A stretch of 64,000 bases of DNA from Luteococcus peritonei (GCF_039526385.1 NZ_BAAAIX010000028.1:62001-126000); one strand, 5' to 3'; shown: positions 1-13,078, counted from the stretch's first letter. The notes: generated by a model not told the origin, from the sequence alone. Numbers and translations: made by a program.

Positions 1-53
1 TGGTGGACGAGCTGATCAGCCTGGCGCTGGAGCGCCCCACCGGCCTGCGCTGA
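1..53 (+). CDS. ddl: C-terminal end of probable D-alanine--D-alanine ligase (partial)
   Basis: Only the last sixteen codons are inside the window, ending in TGA at 51-53. The tail reads VDELISLALERPTGLR, which resembles the C-terminus of actinobacterial D-Ala-D-Ala ligases (a helix followed by a G-L-R end). Ddl joins two D-alanines for peptidoglycan precursors. In related actinobacteria ddl commonly lies directly before thiL, as here. The assignment rests on this short tail and on synteny, so it is tentative. Confidence 0.55.
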   Translation, partial: VDELISLALERPTGLR

Positions 54-97
54 GCCTCCGGCCCCTTGTCGGGGAGCTGGAGGGGGCCGTGCTCGGC

Positions 98-103
98 TAG
101 CGT
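98..103 (+). promoter_or_regulatory. -10 hexamer TAGCGT of thiL, leaderless layout
   Basis: TAGCGT fits the actinobacterial -10 pattern TANNNT and lies six bases before the thiL ATG. Transcription would then start at or next to the A of the start codon, giving a leaderless mRNA. No convincing -35 is seen. The same 12-mer, TAGCGTTGCCGC, recurs before dapF at 21139. Confidence 0.5.
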
Positions 104-109
104 TGCCGC

Positions 110-1093
110 ATGGATCCCAGCAGCGATGCCGCCCCCGGCCAGGAGACCCTGGCCACCACCAGCGAGTTCGGTCTGATCGAGCAGATCACCCAGCCACTGG
201 TGATGTCACCGGCGGTCTCCGTGGGCCCCGGTGACGACGCGGCCGTCTACCTGGTCAACGGCTCCGCGGTCACCAGCACCGACCTGCTGGTGGAAGGCGT
301 CCACTTCAAGCGCGAGTGGTCCACCGCCGAGCAGGTGGGGCGCAAGGCGGTGGCCGTCAACGTGGCCGACCTGGAGGCCATGGGTGCCCGCCCGGTGGCC
401 ATGGTGGTGGCGCTGGGTGCCCCGGGCGAGCTGGCCACCAGCTGGGTCCGCGAGTTCTCCACCGGCGTGCGCAGCGAGGCCGAGGCCGCCGGGATCGTGC
501 TGGTGGGCGGCGACACCACCGCCGCGCGCGACATCACCGTCTGCATCACCGTGATCGGCGAGACCGCCGGGCGCACACCCGTGCTGCGCAGCGGTGCGGC
601 CAGCGGCCAGGTGGTGGCGGTGCGCGGCCGGCTCGGCTGGGCCGCGGCCGGGCTGGCCGCCCTGGGCCGCGGTTTCCGCTCCCCGCGGGCTGCCGTCGAC
701 GCGCAGCGCTGCCCGCAGCCGCCCTACGGTGCCGGCCGGGAAGCTGCCGAGGCTGGCGCCACCGCCATGATCGACGTCTCCGACGGCCTGCTGGCCGACC
801 TGGGTCACATCGCTCGGGCCAGCGGCATGGTGATCGACCTGGACAGCGCGCGCGTCGAGGTGGACGAGCCCGTGGCCACCGTCGCGGCCGCCCTCGGCAG
901 TGATCCGCTGGAGCTGGTGCTCGGTGGGGGAGAGGACCACGCCCTGGCCGCCTGCTTCGAGGTGGGCGATGTCCCCGACGGCTGGCAGGTACTGGGCCGG
1001 GTGCGTGAACCGGAGCAGGACGAGGAGGTCGGTGTGCTGGTGGACGGACGAGTCTGGCAGGGCCAGCAGGGCTGGCAGCACTTCCGCGGCTGA
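110..1093 (+). CDS. thiL: Thiamine-monophosphate kinase ThiL
   Basis: ThiL phosphorylates thiamine monophosphate with ATP to give thiamine diphosphate, the active cofactor; it acts in the cytosol. The 327 residues carry family motifs in order: GDD at 41-43, STDLL at 56-60, NVADLEAMGA at 84-93, GGDTT at 133-137 and IDVSDGLLADL near 222-232. These acidic segments bind Mg-ATP in the AIR-synthase-like fold. The length is typical. The start ATG is chosen because a -10 hexamer ends six bases upstream. Thiamine diphosphate is also the cofactor of the phosphoketolase encoded further on. Confidence 0.93.
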   Translation: MDPSSDAAPGQETLATTSEFGLIEQITQPLVMSPAVSVGPGDDAAVYLVNGSAVTSTDLLVEGVHFKREWSTAEQVGRKAVAVNVADLEAMGARPVAMVVALGAPGELATSWVREFSTGVRSEAEAAGIVLVGGDTTAARDITVCITVIGETAGRTPVLRSGAASGQVVAVRGRLGWAAAGLAALGRGFRSPRAAVDAQRCPQPPYGAGREAAEAGATAMIDVSDGLLADLGHIARASGMVIDLDSARVEVDEPVATVAAALGSDPLELVLGGGEDHALAACFEVGDVPDGWQVLGRVREPEQDEEVGVLVDGRVWQGQQGWQHFRG

Positions 1094-1230
1094 CCCGCCC
1101 CTGCCGGGCATCGGAGGTGTCGTGGACGTCCAGAGGGTGTCTGCCCCGAGGCGGCGGGCTCTGCCGATCTTCAGCCAGGGGCGGCGTGGAGGCTTCGGCG
1201 CGGACGGGGCCATGGATTACCCTGTGGAGC

Positions 1231-3828
1231 ATGGCGACCCGCGCGTCTTCCCCACCGCGGTCCCGCAGCAACGCCTCCGGCTCCGGCCGTGGTGCGTCGT
1301 CGAGTTCGCGGTCGTCCGGAAGCAAGACCAAGACACCAGCTCGTTCCGGCAGCTCCCGAGCCAGCCGCAACGCCCCTCCGCCGCGCCCGAACCCGTTGTG
1401 GCGCGGGATCGTGGCGCTGTGGCGCGGAACCTCCCATGCCGTGGGTGACACCGCCCGCAGCCTGGGCTCGGGTGCCCGGGACATCGACCCGGAGCTGCGT
1501 CGCGACGGCGCCGGTCTGGCGCTGATCGCCTTCGGCATCCTGGTGGCCTCGCGCTTCTGGTTCCTGATGGGCGGCCCGGTGGGCAATGCCATCGGCGTGG
1601 GTGTCTCCACCATCTTCGGCGGGCTGTCGGCCGCGGTGCCGCTGCTCTGCTTCCTGATGGCCTGGCGCACCCTGCGCCACCCGGAGCGCAACGGTGTCGC
1701 CGGACGCCAGGTGGTGGGCTGGTCCTGCTTCCTGTTCGGCCTGCTGGGCCTGCTCAACATCGTCCACGGCCTGCCGCGCCCCAGCCAGCCGCTGGAGCTG
1801 CGCAAGGCAGGCGGCATCCTGGGCTACATCTCCTCCAGCCTGCTGGCCGAGCTGCTCACCACCTGGGTGGCCGTGCCGCTGCTGGTGCTGCTGATGCTCT
1901 TCGGCATCGTGGTGATCATCGGCATCCCGCTCTACGAGATGGTCGACCGGGTCAACGATGCCCGCGACGAGGCCGCCGCCCGTCGCGCCGCGCGTCCGCG
2001 TCCCGCGATCCGCTACGGCGTCGACCAGGCCTACGACAGCCCGCTGGTGAAGGGCGAGCTGGCGCCCGACGAGCCGGAGACCGAGGTCTTCGATGTCGAC
2101 GCCTTCGAGCCCAAGGAGCTGGAGGCCCCCAAGGGTCGTCGCAAGCAGTCGCGTCCCCAGGCCGAGGAGCCCTTCGACCAGCAGGGCGACGACGCCCAGG
2201 CACAGGACGAGGGACAGCCCCGTCCGGTCACGGCAGGCCTGCCGCCCGAGAAGGCGGCCATGGCGGACGTGGACCCGGACTCCATCCAGGTGGGCACCAC
2301 CCTGGAGCCCCCGAACCACACCCCGATCCCGCAGCGCGTCGAGCAGCTGCAGCTGTCCGGCGACGTGCAGTACACGCTGCCCGATGCCGGCCTGCTCAAG
2401 CCCGGCTCGGTGCCCAAGGCGCGCTCCGAGGCCAGCGACCAGATCGTGGGCCGGCTGTCCGCGGTGCTGGACCAGTTCGAGATCGACGCCCAGGTCACCG
2501 GCTACACCCGCGGCCCGACCGTCACCCGCTACGAGGTGGAGCTCGGCAATGCCGTGAAGGTGGAGAAGGTCACCGCGCTGAGCAAGAACATCGCCTATGC
2601 GGTGGCCTCGCCCGACGTGCGCATCCTGTCGCCGATCCCGGGCAAGTCCGCCATCGGCATCGAGATCCCCAACCTCGACAAGGAGGTGGTCTCGCTGGGC
2701 GACGTGCTGCGCTCGAACAAGGCGCGCAACGACCACCACCCGATGGTGGTGGGCCTGGGCAAGGACGTCGAGGGCGGTTTCGTGATCGCCAACATGGCCA
2801 AGATGCCGCACCTGCTGGTGGCCGGCGCCACCGGCTCCGGCAAGAGCTCGTTCATCAACTCCCTGATCACCTCGATCATGATGCGCGCCACCCCGGACGA
2901 GGTGCGCATGCTGCTGGTGGACCCCAAGCGCGTGGAGCTCAACCAGTACGAGGGCATCCCGCACCTGGTCACGCCCATCATCACCAGCCCCAAGAAGGCC
3001 GCCGAGGCCCTCGAGTGGGTGGTGCGCGAGATGGACATGCGCTACGACGACCTGGCCGCCAACGGCTTCCGCCATGTCGACGACTTCAACAAGGCGGTGC
3101 GCGCCGGCCAGGTGCAGCTGCCCGAGGGCAGCGAGCGGGTGCTGCAGCCCTATCCCTACCTGCTGGTGGTGGTCGACGAGCTCGCCGACCTGATGATGGT
3201 GGCCCCGCGCGACGTCGAGAGCTCGATCGTGCGCATCACCCAGCTGGCCCGTGCGGCCGGTATCCACCTGGTGCTGGCCACCCAGCGCCCGTCGGTGGAC
3301 GTGGTGACCGGCCTGATCAAGGCGAACGTGCCCTCGCGACTGGCCTTCTCGACCAGCTCGATGACCGACTCGCGCACCATCCTGGACCAGCCCGGCGCCG
3401 AGAAGCTGGTGGGCCAGGGCGACGGACTCTTCCTGCCGATGGGTGCCTCCAAGCCGATCCGCGTCCAGGGCTCCTGGGTGGGGGAAGCCGAGGTGCGCGA
3501 GGTGGTGCACCACGTCACCGAGCAGCTCTCGCCGCAGTACCGCGAGGACGTCGCCGCCCCGGCCAATGCCGAGAAGAAGGTGGCCGAGGACATCGGTGAC
3601 GACCTCGAGCTGGTGCTGGATGCCGCCCGGTTGGTGGTGGAGCTGCAGCTGGGCTCCACCTCGATGCTGCAGCGCAAGCTGCGCGTTGGCTTCGCCAAGG
3701 CCGGACGCCTGATGGACATCCTGGAGACCCGTGGCGTGGTGGGCCCCTCGGAGGGCTCCAAGCCCCGCGAGGTGCTGGTCAAGCCCGACGAGCTGGAAGA
3801 GGTGCTGGTCAACCTGGCCGCCAGCTGA
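1231..3828 (+). CDS. ftsK: DNA translocase FtsK/SpoIIIE
   Basis: FtsK is a septum-located motor that pumps chromosomal DNA during division and activates dimer resolution. From the ATG at 1231 the protein has 865 residues. A basic, Ser-rich N-terminus is followed by about four membrane segments (to roughly residue 250), an acidic and Gln-rich linker, the RecA-like motor with Walker A GATGSGKS near 532 and Walker B VVVDELADL near 646, and a C-terminal winged-helix gamma domain (about 790-860). The frame stays open further upstream to 1117, but that part is low complexity and has no better start. The 865 residues fit actinobacterial FtsK. Confidence 0.95.
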   Translation: MATRASSPPRSRSNASGSGRGASSSSRSSGSKTKTPARSGSSRASRNAPPPRPNPLWRGIVALWRGTSHAVGDTARSLGSGARDIDPELRRDGAGLALIAFGILVASRFWFLMGGPVGNAIGVGVSTIFGGLSAAVPLLCFLMAWRTLRHPERNGVAGRQVVGWSCFLFGLLGLLNIVHGLPRPSQPLELRKAGGILGYISSSLLAELLTTWVAVPLLVLLMLFGIVVIIGIPLYEMVDRVNDARDEAAARRAARPRPAIRYGVDQAYDSPLVKGELAPDEPETEVFDVDAFEPKELEAPKGRRKQSRPQAEEPFDQQGDDAQAQDEGQPRPVTAGLPPEKAAMADVDPDSIQVGTTLEPPNHTPIPQRVEQLQLSGDVQYTLPDAGLLKPGSVPKARSEASDQIVGRLSAVLDQFEIDAQVTGYTRGPTVTRYEVELGNAVKVEKVTALSKNIAYAVASPDVRILSPIPGKSAIGIEIPNLDKEVVSLGDVLRSNKARNDHHPMVVGLGKDVEGGFVIANMAKMPHLLVAGATGSGKSSFINSLITSIMMRATPDEVRMLLVDPKRVELNQYEGIPHLVTPIITSPKKAAEALEWVVREMDMRYDDLAANGFRHVDDFNKAVRAGQVQLPEGSERVLQPYPYLLVVVDELADLMMVAPRDVESSIVRITQLARAAGIHLVLATQRPSVDVVTGLIKANVPSRLAFSTSSMTDSRTILDQPGAEKLVGQGDGLFLPMGASKPIRVQGSWVGEAEVREVVHHVTEQLSPQYREDVAAPANAEKKVAEDIGDDLELVLDAARLVVELQLGSTSMLQRKLRVGFAKAGRLMDILETRGVVGPSEGSKPREVLVKPDELEEVLVNLAAS

Positions 3829-3844
3829 TCCCTCCTGCTGTCCG

Positions 3845-3881
3845 CGAGGCCGCGGTTGCCGTTCAGGCAGCCGCGGCCTCG
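3845..3881. terminator. Bidirectional hairpin terminator after ftsK
   Basis: An 11-bp perfect stem, CGAGGCCGCGG with CCGCGGCCTCG, encloses a loop that can itself pair TGCC with GGCA. It sits between the convergent ftsK and the small minus-strand gene and overlaps the 3' end of the latter. No U-tract follows, as is usual in high-GC actinobacteria. Confidence 0.6.
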
Positions 3882-4279
3882 TCGTCGTCCAGCCGCCTCA
3901 CGCCCTGCTCGGTGGCCAACAGGCAGCCCAGGTCGCGCAGGCCGTGGCGTCGGGTGGCCAGCGCCAGGGCGCGGCGCCAGTCCCGCTCCCACAGCGTGGG
4001 CACCGGCTGCCCGGGGCGCCCCACGGCCAGGGCCACCGCCCCGCCGGGGACGGACTGGGCCGTGATCCAGGCCAGCCGGTCGGCGGTGCCCTCCTGCTCC
4101 TGCCGGCCGCAGCCCAGCGGCACGTCGTCCACCAGCATCGGCAGCAGCAGGCGACAGTCCTGGTCGCAGAGCAGCAGCAACAGGCTCCCGGCCGTGCGGT
4201 CGGACACGGGAAGGGTGCGGTCCACGACGGCGGCGAGCAGGTCGGGGTCGTCCAGATAGATCGGTTCGTTGTTGTCCAT
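3863..4279 (-). CDS. Hypothetical protein, 138 aa, convergent with ftsK
   Basis: Not recognised. From the ATG at 4279 the protein starts MDNNEPIYLDDPDLLAAVV and has 138 residues. It is a soluble alpha/beta-type sequence with a hydrophobic run (SLLLLLC, about 38-44), several Trp residues, and an acidic plus alanine C-terminus. It has no signal peptide and no membrane segment. The frame is open further upstream (to 4672), but that part is antisense to rimO and lacks coding character. It ends against ftsK through a shared terminator. Part of it resembles actinobacterial DUF4192-like sequence, but I cannot confirm this. Confidence 0.6.
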   Translation of the reverse strand: MDNNEPIYLDDPDLLAAVVDRTLPVSDRTAGSLLLLLCDQDCRLLLPMLVDDVPLGCGRQEQEGTADRLAWITAQSVPGGAVALAVGRPGQPVPTLWERDWRRALALATRRHGLRDLGCLLATEQGVRRLDDDEAAAA

Positions 4280-4330
4280 GGCGGCATCAAAGGCCGCTTG
4301 CGGCCCGCGATCAAGGGCGGGTCGCGGGCC

Positions 4331-4339
4331 TGTGGACAA
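4331..4339 (-). promoter_or_regulatory. DnaA-box-like TTGTCCACA upstream of rimO
   Basis: TGTGGACAA is the exact complement of TTGTCCACA, the DnaA box common in high-GC actinobacteria. It is intergenic, between the divergent 138-aa gene and rimO. A single box may have no function. Two more perfect copies lie upstream of recA and nrdR. Confidence 0.35.
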
Positions 4340-4406
4340 TTCCTCGGGAGCCCCTGGCCTGTGGATGGCGCCCGGCGGTGGCGGCGGCTGGGATACTGGG
4401 GGGACC

Positions 4407-5870
4407 ATGACTGAGACCAGCACCCCCTTGACCACCGTCCACCTCGTCACGCTCGGCTGCGCGCGCAACGAGGTCGACTCCGAGGAGCTGGCCGCCCGGC
4501 TCGAGGCCGGCGGCTTCCGCCTGGTCGACGACCCGGAGCAGGCGGAGGCGGTCATGGTCAACACCTGTGGCTTCGTGGAGCAGGCCAAGAAGGACTCGGT
4601 GGACACCCTGCTGGCCGCCGCCGACCTCAAGCAGGAGGGCAGCGCCAAGGCGGTCGTCGCGGTGGGCTGCATGGCCGAGCGCTACGGCAACGAGCTGGCC
4701 AGCTCCATGCCCGAGGCCGACGCCGTGCTGGGCTTCGACGACTATGCCGACGTGGCCGACAAGCTGAACCGGATCCTGCACGGCGAGCGGCTGGATGCCC
4801 ACGTCCCGCGGGACCGCCGCACCCTGCTGCCGCTCACCCCGGTGGCCCGACGCGAGGCCGCCGCCGGTGTGGCGATCCCCGGCCACGCCCACGGCGCCGC
4901 GGCCGAGCTGCCGGACGGCCTGGCCCCGGCCAGCGGGCCGCGGGTGCTGCGTCGCCGGCTGGGCACCAGCCCCAGCGCACCGCTCAAGCTGGCCTCCGGC
5001 TGCGACCGTCGCTGCGCCTTCTGCGCCATCCCCGCCTTCCGCGGTTCATACCTCTCGCGCAGCCCTCAGGAGGTGCTGGCCGAGGCCCGCTGGCTGGTGG
5101 ATCAGGGCGTCAAGGAGGTCTTCCTGGTCAGCGAGAACACCTCCAGCTACGGCAAGGATCTGGGCGACCTGCGCAGCCTGGAGAAGCTGCTGGGCGAGCT
5201 GTCCGCGGTCGACGGCCTGGACTGGATCCGGGTGAGCTACCTGCAGCCGGCCGAGCTGCGCCCGGACCTTGTCGCCGCCATGACCTCCACCGAGAAGGTC
5301 GTGCCCTATTTCGACATCAGCTTCCAGCACGCCGCCCCGGCGGTGCTGCGCCGGATGCGCCGCTTCGGCGACCCGGACAGTTTCCTGGCCCTGCTGGAGC
5401 AGGTCCGCAGCCGCGCGCCGCAGGCCGGCATCCGTTCCAACGTGATCGCCGGCTTCCCCGGGGAGACCGAGGCCGACGTACAGCTGCTCAGCGACTTCGT
5501 GGCCGAGGCCCGTCTCGACGTGCTCGGTGTCTTCGGCTACTCCGCGGAGGAGGGGACCGAGGCCGCCACGCTGCCCGACCAGGTCGATCCGGAACAGGTC
5601 GAGGCGCGACGCCAGGCGCTCGCGGACCTCGCCGCCGAGGTGATGGACCAGCGTGCCGAGGAGCGCGTGGGGGAGCAGCTGGAGGTGCTGGTGGAGAGCC
5701 TGGAGGACGGCGAGGTGGTGGGCCGCGCCCGGCACCAGGGCCCGGAGGTGGACGGGGTCACCACCCTGGTGGGCGACGTGGACGGACTGCAGGTCGGCAG
5801 CCTGGTCAGCGCGGAGGCCGTGCTGAGCGAGGGCGTCGACCTGGTCGCGCGGGTCCACCACCGCCGCTGA
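4407..5870 (+). CDS. rimO: Ribosomal protein S12 methylthiotransferase RimO
   Basis: RimO methylthiolates an aspartate of ribosomal protein S12 by radical-SAM chemistry with two iron-sulfur clusters. The 487 residues show the N-terminal methylthiotransferase domain with Cys in LGCARNE (18), NTCGF (about 54) and VGCMAE (about 88). The radical-SAM motif is CDRRCAFC near residue 199, and a C-terminal TRAM domain starts near 420. A 50-residue insert between the first two domains (about 130-185) is typical of actinobacterial RimO. A paralogue, MiaB, is encoded at 18192. The start is the ATG after GGGGGGACC. Confidence 0.93.
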   Translation: MTETSTPLTTVHLVTLGCARNEVDSEELAARLEAGGFRLVDDPEQAEAVMVNTCGFVEQAKKDSVDTLLAAADLKQEGSAKAVVAVGCMAERYGNELASSMPEADAVLGFDDYADVADKLNRILHGERLDAHVPRDRRTLLPLTPVARREAAAGVAIPGHAHGAAAELPDGLAPASGPRVLRRRLGTSPSAPLKLASGCDRRCAFCAIPAFRGSYLSRSPQEVLAEARWLVDQGVKEVFLVSENTSSYGKDLGDLRSLEKLLGELSAVDGLDWIRVSYLQPAELRPDLVAAMTSTEKVVPYFDISFQHAAPAVLRRMRRFGDPDSFLALLEQVRSRAPQAGIRSNVIAGFPGETEADVQLLSDFVAEARLDVLGVFGYSAEEGTEAATLPDQVDPEQVEARRQALADLAAEVMDQRAEERVGEQLEVLVESLEDGEVVGRARHQGPEVDGVTTLVGDVDGLQVGSLVSAEAVLSEGVDLVARVHHRR

Positions 5871-5913
5871 GCGGCACGTTAGGCTGGACCGACCCCGCTA
5901 CCGAAGGAGCGAC

Positions 5914-6522
5914 ATGGACGCCGCCAAGGCACCCAGCCAGTGGAATGTTCCGAACGTCCTCACCGGCATCCGGATGCTCCTGGTGCCCGTCTTCGCCTGG
6001 ATGCTGCTGAGCCATCCGCACGAGATGGACTGGCGCGTGGCCACCACCGCCGTCTTCTGCTTCGCGATCGCCACCGACTTCGTCGACGGCAAGATCGCCC
6101 GCAAGTACAACCTGGTCACCAATTTCGGCAAGCTCTGGGATCCCATCGCGGACAAGGCGCTGACCGGCATGGCCTTCATCGGGCTGAGCATGCTGGGCGA
6201 GCTGCAGTGGTGGGTGACCATCATCATCCTGGTACGCGAGTGGGGCATCACCATCCTGCGCTGGGCGATCATGAAGTACGGCGTGATGGCCGCCAACCGT
6301 GGTGGCAAGGCCAAGACCTTCGTGCAGGCCCTGGCCCTGGTCCTCTACCTGCTCTGGCTGCCGCAGCTGCCCCAGCCGGTGCAGTGGCTGGCCTGGGCCC
6401 TGATGGCCGCCGCCTTCCTTCTCACCGTCGTCACCGGTCTGGACTACCTGCGCGAGGCCGCCAAGCTGCGTCGCGAAGCGCTGGCGCGCTGGGCCGCCGA
6501 GGGGCACCCGGGACGACCGTGA
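5914..6522 (+). CDS. pgsA: CDP-diacylglycerol--glycerol-3-phosphate 3-phosphatidyltransferase
   Basis: A membrane enzyme of anionic phospholipid synthesis that transfers a phosphatidyl group from CDP-diacylglycerol to glycerol-3-phosphate. The 202-residue protein shows the complete CDP-alcohol phosphotransferase motif: D55, D58-G59, A62-R63, G72, D76 and D80, with the expected spacing. About five membrane segments are present. The stop overlaps the GTG start of cinA by four bases (GTGA), so the two are probably translationally coupled. A typical actinobacterial order rimO-pgsA-cinA-clgR is seen. Other CDP-alcohol transferases share the motif, so the substrate rests on context. Confidence 0.92.
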   Translation: MDAAKAPSQWNVPNVLTGIRMLLVPVFAWMLLSHPHEMDWRVATTAVFCFAIATDFVDGKIARKYNLVTNFGKLWDPIADKALTGMAFIGLSMLGELQWWVTIIILVREWGITILRWAIMKYGVMAANRGGKAKTFVQALALVLYLLWLPQLPQPVQWLAWALMAAAFLLTVVTGLDYLREAAKLRREALARWAAEGHPGRP

Positions 6523-7082
6523 CCGAGGACGATGGTGACGAGGAGCTGCGCAGTGCCGCGGCCGACCTGCTGGCGGCCCTGGCGCGCGAAGGTCTGACGC
6601 TGGGCTGCTGCGAGTCGTTGACCGGTGGGCTGCTGGCCGCCACCATCACCGACGTCCCCGGCGCCTCGCGCAGCTTCCGGGGTGGCCTGGTCACCTATGC
6701 CAGCGACCTGAAGTGCTCCTTGGTGGGCCTGGAGCCGGAGCACGTGGCCGAGCACGGCGTGATCACCGCCCACACCGCGCGCACCATGGCCCAGGGCGCC
6801 CGACGGGTGCTGGGCTGCGACCTCGCGATCGCCTGCACCGGGGTGGCCGGTCCCGACCCGCAGGACGGAGCCCAGGTGGGCACCGTGTGGCTCTCGGTGG
6901 CTGGACCATGGGGGGCGTCTGACCACTTGCTGCAGCTCGACGGCGACCGGCAGTGCATTCGCAGGATCACTGTCCTGGAAGGAATTCGACGCGCGCGTGA
7001 GGAGCTGCTGGCAGGCCCACGATCTGGACGGTCGACCGCAGGTTCTGTCCGAACGGACACCGGTCGGTCCACCCTAAAGTAG
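6519..7082 (+). CDS. cinA: CinA C-terminal-type nicotinamide-nucleotide amidase
   Basis: A stand-alone CinA/PncC amidase domain of 187 residues. The family deamidates nicotinamide mononucleotide to nicotinate mononucleotide in pyridine-nucleotide salvage. Seen in the sequence: the nucleophile motif ESLTGG (32-37), TYASDLK, and ACTGVAGPDPQDG. The N-terminal molybdopterin-binding-like domain of long CinA proteins is absent. The GTG start overlaps the pgsA stop by four bases. The last 25 residues are charged and Ser/Thr/Arg-rich beyond the usual domain end. The gene ends in TAG, less common here than TGA. Confidence 0.88.
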   Translation: MTEDDGDEELRSAAADLLAALAREGLTLGCCESLTGGLLAATITDVPGASRSFRGGLVTYASDLKCSLVGLEPEHVAEHGVITAHTARTMAQGARRVLGCDLAIACTGVAGPDPQDGAQVGTVWLSVAGPWGASDHLLQLDGDRQCIRRITVLEGIRRAREELLAGPRSGRSTAGSVRTDTGRSTLK

Positions 7083-7130
7083 GAAACTTCGGTTGAAGCT
7101 GTGCAATGGCTGAACGGGTGGGGTGATGGC

Positions 7131-7157
7131 GGAATTTATGCCTCATTGTTGTTCGTT
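7131..7157 (+). promoter_or_regulatory. ECF (SigH/SigR-type) promoter of clgR
   Basis: GGAAT (7131-7135) and GTT (7155-7157) are 19 bases apart, matching the GGAAT-N18/19-GTT promoter of SigR/SigH-type sigma factors. clgR genes of other actinobacteria are known to be controlled by such heat- and thiol-stress sigma factors. A hairpin, CCCCACC with GGTGGGG (7170-7189), follows in the leader, just before the ribosome site CTGGAGG. Confidence 0.5.
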
Positions 7158-7214
7158 GTACCCAAGCAACCCCACCGTCGTTGGTGGGGCCAGACAGAAA
7201 CTGGAGGCACAAGC

Positions 7215-7481
7215 ATGAAGCCTGTTCTGGTTCGTGAACTGATCGGCGAGACGCTGCGCGAGCAGCGCTTCGCCCAGGGAAGGACCCTCCGTGAGGTCTC
7301 GATGGCGGCACGGGTCAGCCTGGGTTACCTCTCCGAGGTCGAGCGCGGACAGAAGGAGGCCTCCAGTGAGCTCTTGGCTTCGATCTGCCAGGCCCTCGAG
7401 GTTCCGCTCTCGGTCATCCTCATGACGGTGAGCAACAAGCTCGCCGTCGCGGAGAGCACCCGCATGGATGTTGCGGCCTGA
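7215..7481 (+). CDS. clgR: ClgR/PopR-type transcriptional activator of Clp protease genes
   Basis: A small XRE-family DNA-binding protein of 88 residues. ClgR activates clpP, clpC and other proteostasis genes in actinobacteria and is itself degraded by Clp. The helix-turn-helix covers about residues 9-68 (TLREVSMAARVSLGYLSEVE is the DNA-contacting part), preceded by an N-terminal extension and followed by a short tail ending DVAA; an Ala-Ala end is typical of Clp substrates. The ATG at 7215 follows CTGGAGGC and is preferred over a start at 7101. The order pgsA-cinA-clgR is conserved in the phylum. Confidence 0.88.
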   Translation: MKPVLVRELIGETLREQRFAQGRTLREVSMAARVSLGYLSEVERGQKEASSELLASICQALEVPLSVILMTVSNKLAVAESTRMDVAA

Positions 7482-7513
7482 CCGCACCCGCGCTGTGGCG
7501 CAAGCACAACCGC

Positions 7514-7541
7514 GAACCCCGGACCATCTGGTCCGGGGTTC
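7514..7541 (+). terminator. Terminator after clgR
   Basis: A perfect 12-bp stem, GAACCCCGGACC with GGTCCGGGGTTC, has a four-base loop (ATCT) and is followed by GTTCTGTTCC. It separates clgR from the convergent DeoR-family gene and could serve both. Confidence 0.8.
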
Positions 7542-7573
7542 GTTCTGTTCCGGGGGCCCAGCCGGGCCACCTG

Positions 7574-8407
7574 CTAGTGGCCGGTGGGCGCGGTGTGCTC
7601 CGCGTGCACCGACGGGGCGGTGGCCGGGACCACCCTGACATCCACCCCGCGAGCCCGGATCAGATCGAGCTGCTCGGCATCGGCGCTGCTGTCGGTGACC
7701 AGGACGTCCACCTGGTCCAGGTCGGCCAGCCGGGCCAGCGTCACGCGGCCCACCTTCGAGCCGTCCGCCACCGCCACCACCCGTTGCGCGCGAGCCACCA
7801 TGGTGTGGTTGGTGTGGGCCTCGATCTCGTCGTGGGTGGTGACGCCACCGCGGCTGCTGATCCCGTCGCAGCCCACGATGGCGGTGCCCACGTTGATCTG
7901 GCCGAAGGTGGCCTCGGCCAGGCTGCCCACCAGCTCCAGCGAGGTGGAGCGCAGGATGCCGCCAGTGATCAGTACCCGCGACTGGCCCTGCTGGGCGGCC
8001 TCCAGGGCCAGGCCCACGGAATTGGTGATGATGGTGAGGTCATGGCGGTGGTGCAGCGCCCGCAGCACCTCGGCCGTGGTGGTCCCCCCGGTCAGGGCGA
8101 TCGCATGCTTGCCGGCGGGCAGCAGACCGGCGACCACCGAGGCGATCGCCTGCTTCGCGGCGCGCTGGTGGCCGTCGCGCAGGGCCACCGGCAGCTCGCT
8201 GGACTGGGCCACCGGCCGTGCCCCGCCATGGCTGCGCACCAGCAGGCCACGCTCCGCCAGCGCGGCCACGTCGCGCCGGATGGTGGCAGGGGAGGCCTCC
8301 AGCATGGTCGCCAGCTGCTGCAGTTGCAGGTGGCCGTGCTCCGAGAGGGCGGCCAGGATGGCCACCATGCGCTCCGAACGCTTGCCGGAGGGTCCGTCGA
8401 TGGACAC
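7574..8407 (-). CDS. DeoR-family transcriptional regulator
   Basis: A repressor of the DeoR family: an N-terminal winged helix-turn-helix (about residues 10-62, with ATIRRDVAALAERGLLVRSH) and a C-terminal phospho-sugar sensor domain (about 80-240) with GGTTT, NSVGLALE, TGGILR and GCDG motifs. These proteins usually respond to phosphorylated sugars or inosine. The GTG at 8407 is chosen because AAGGA lies seven bases upstream; the frame is open far upstream, but that part overlaps lhr. No sugar-transport or catabolic gene adjoins it, so its target is unknown. The 277-aa length is normal. A perfect palindrome 31 bases upstream may be its operator. Confidence 0.85.
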   Translation of the reverse strand: MSIDGPSGKRSERMVAILAALSEHGHLQLQQLATMLEASPATIRRDVAALAERGLLVRSHGGARPVAQSSELPVALRDGHQRAAKQAIASVVAGLLPAGKHAIALTGGTTTAEVLRALHHRHDLTIITNSVGLALEAAQQGQSRVLITGGILRSTSLELVGSLAEATFGQINVGTAIVGCDGISSRGGVTTHDEIEAHTNHTMVARAQRVVAVADGSKVGRVTLARLADLDQVDVLVTDSSADAEQLDLIRARGVDVRVVPATAPSVHAEHTAPTGH

Positions 8408-8437
8408 GAGGCCGTCCTTCACTACTGGATCTGCGAC

Positions 8438-8457
8438 GAATGATGAGCAAACGCTCA

Positions 8458-8463
<6 letters not shown>
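8438..8463. promoter_or_regulatory. Perfect palindrome, candidate operator of the DeoR-family gene
   Basis: GAATGATGAGC, a four-base spacer AAAC, and the exact complement GCTCATCATTC. The lhr stop codon lies within the right arm and the DeoR-family start is 31 bases downstream on the minus strand. It could be an autoregulatory operator or the lhr terminator. Its low GC content and lack of a T-tract favour an operator. Confidence 0.5.
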
Positions 8464-13008
<4,545 letters not shown>

Positions 13009-13072
13009 TGTGGCGCCTGCCACCGACACTGTCCCGCGAGGCGGGCTGCGACGCTCCTGCTGACCGAGCGGC

Positions 13073-13078
13073 TAGGCT
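13073..13078 (+). promoter_or_regulatory. -10 hexamer TAGGCT of the DUF3046 gene
   Basis: TAGGCT ends six bases before the GTG start at 13085, a leaderless arrangement repeated at several genes of this window. Confidence 0.45.

Noticed and set aside
1117..1230. Upstream extension of ftsK
   Set aside because: In frame but Arg/Gly/Trp-rich without FtsK similarity; the ATG at 1231 gives a typical start.
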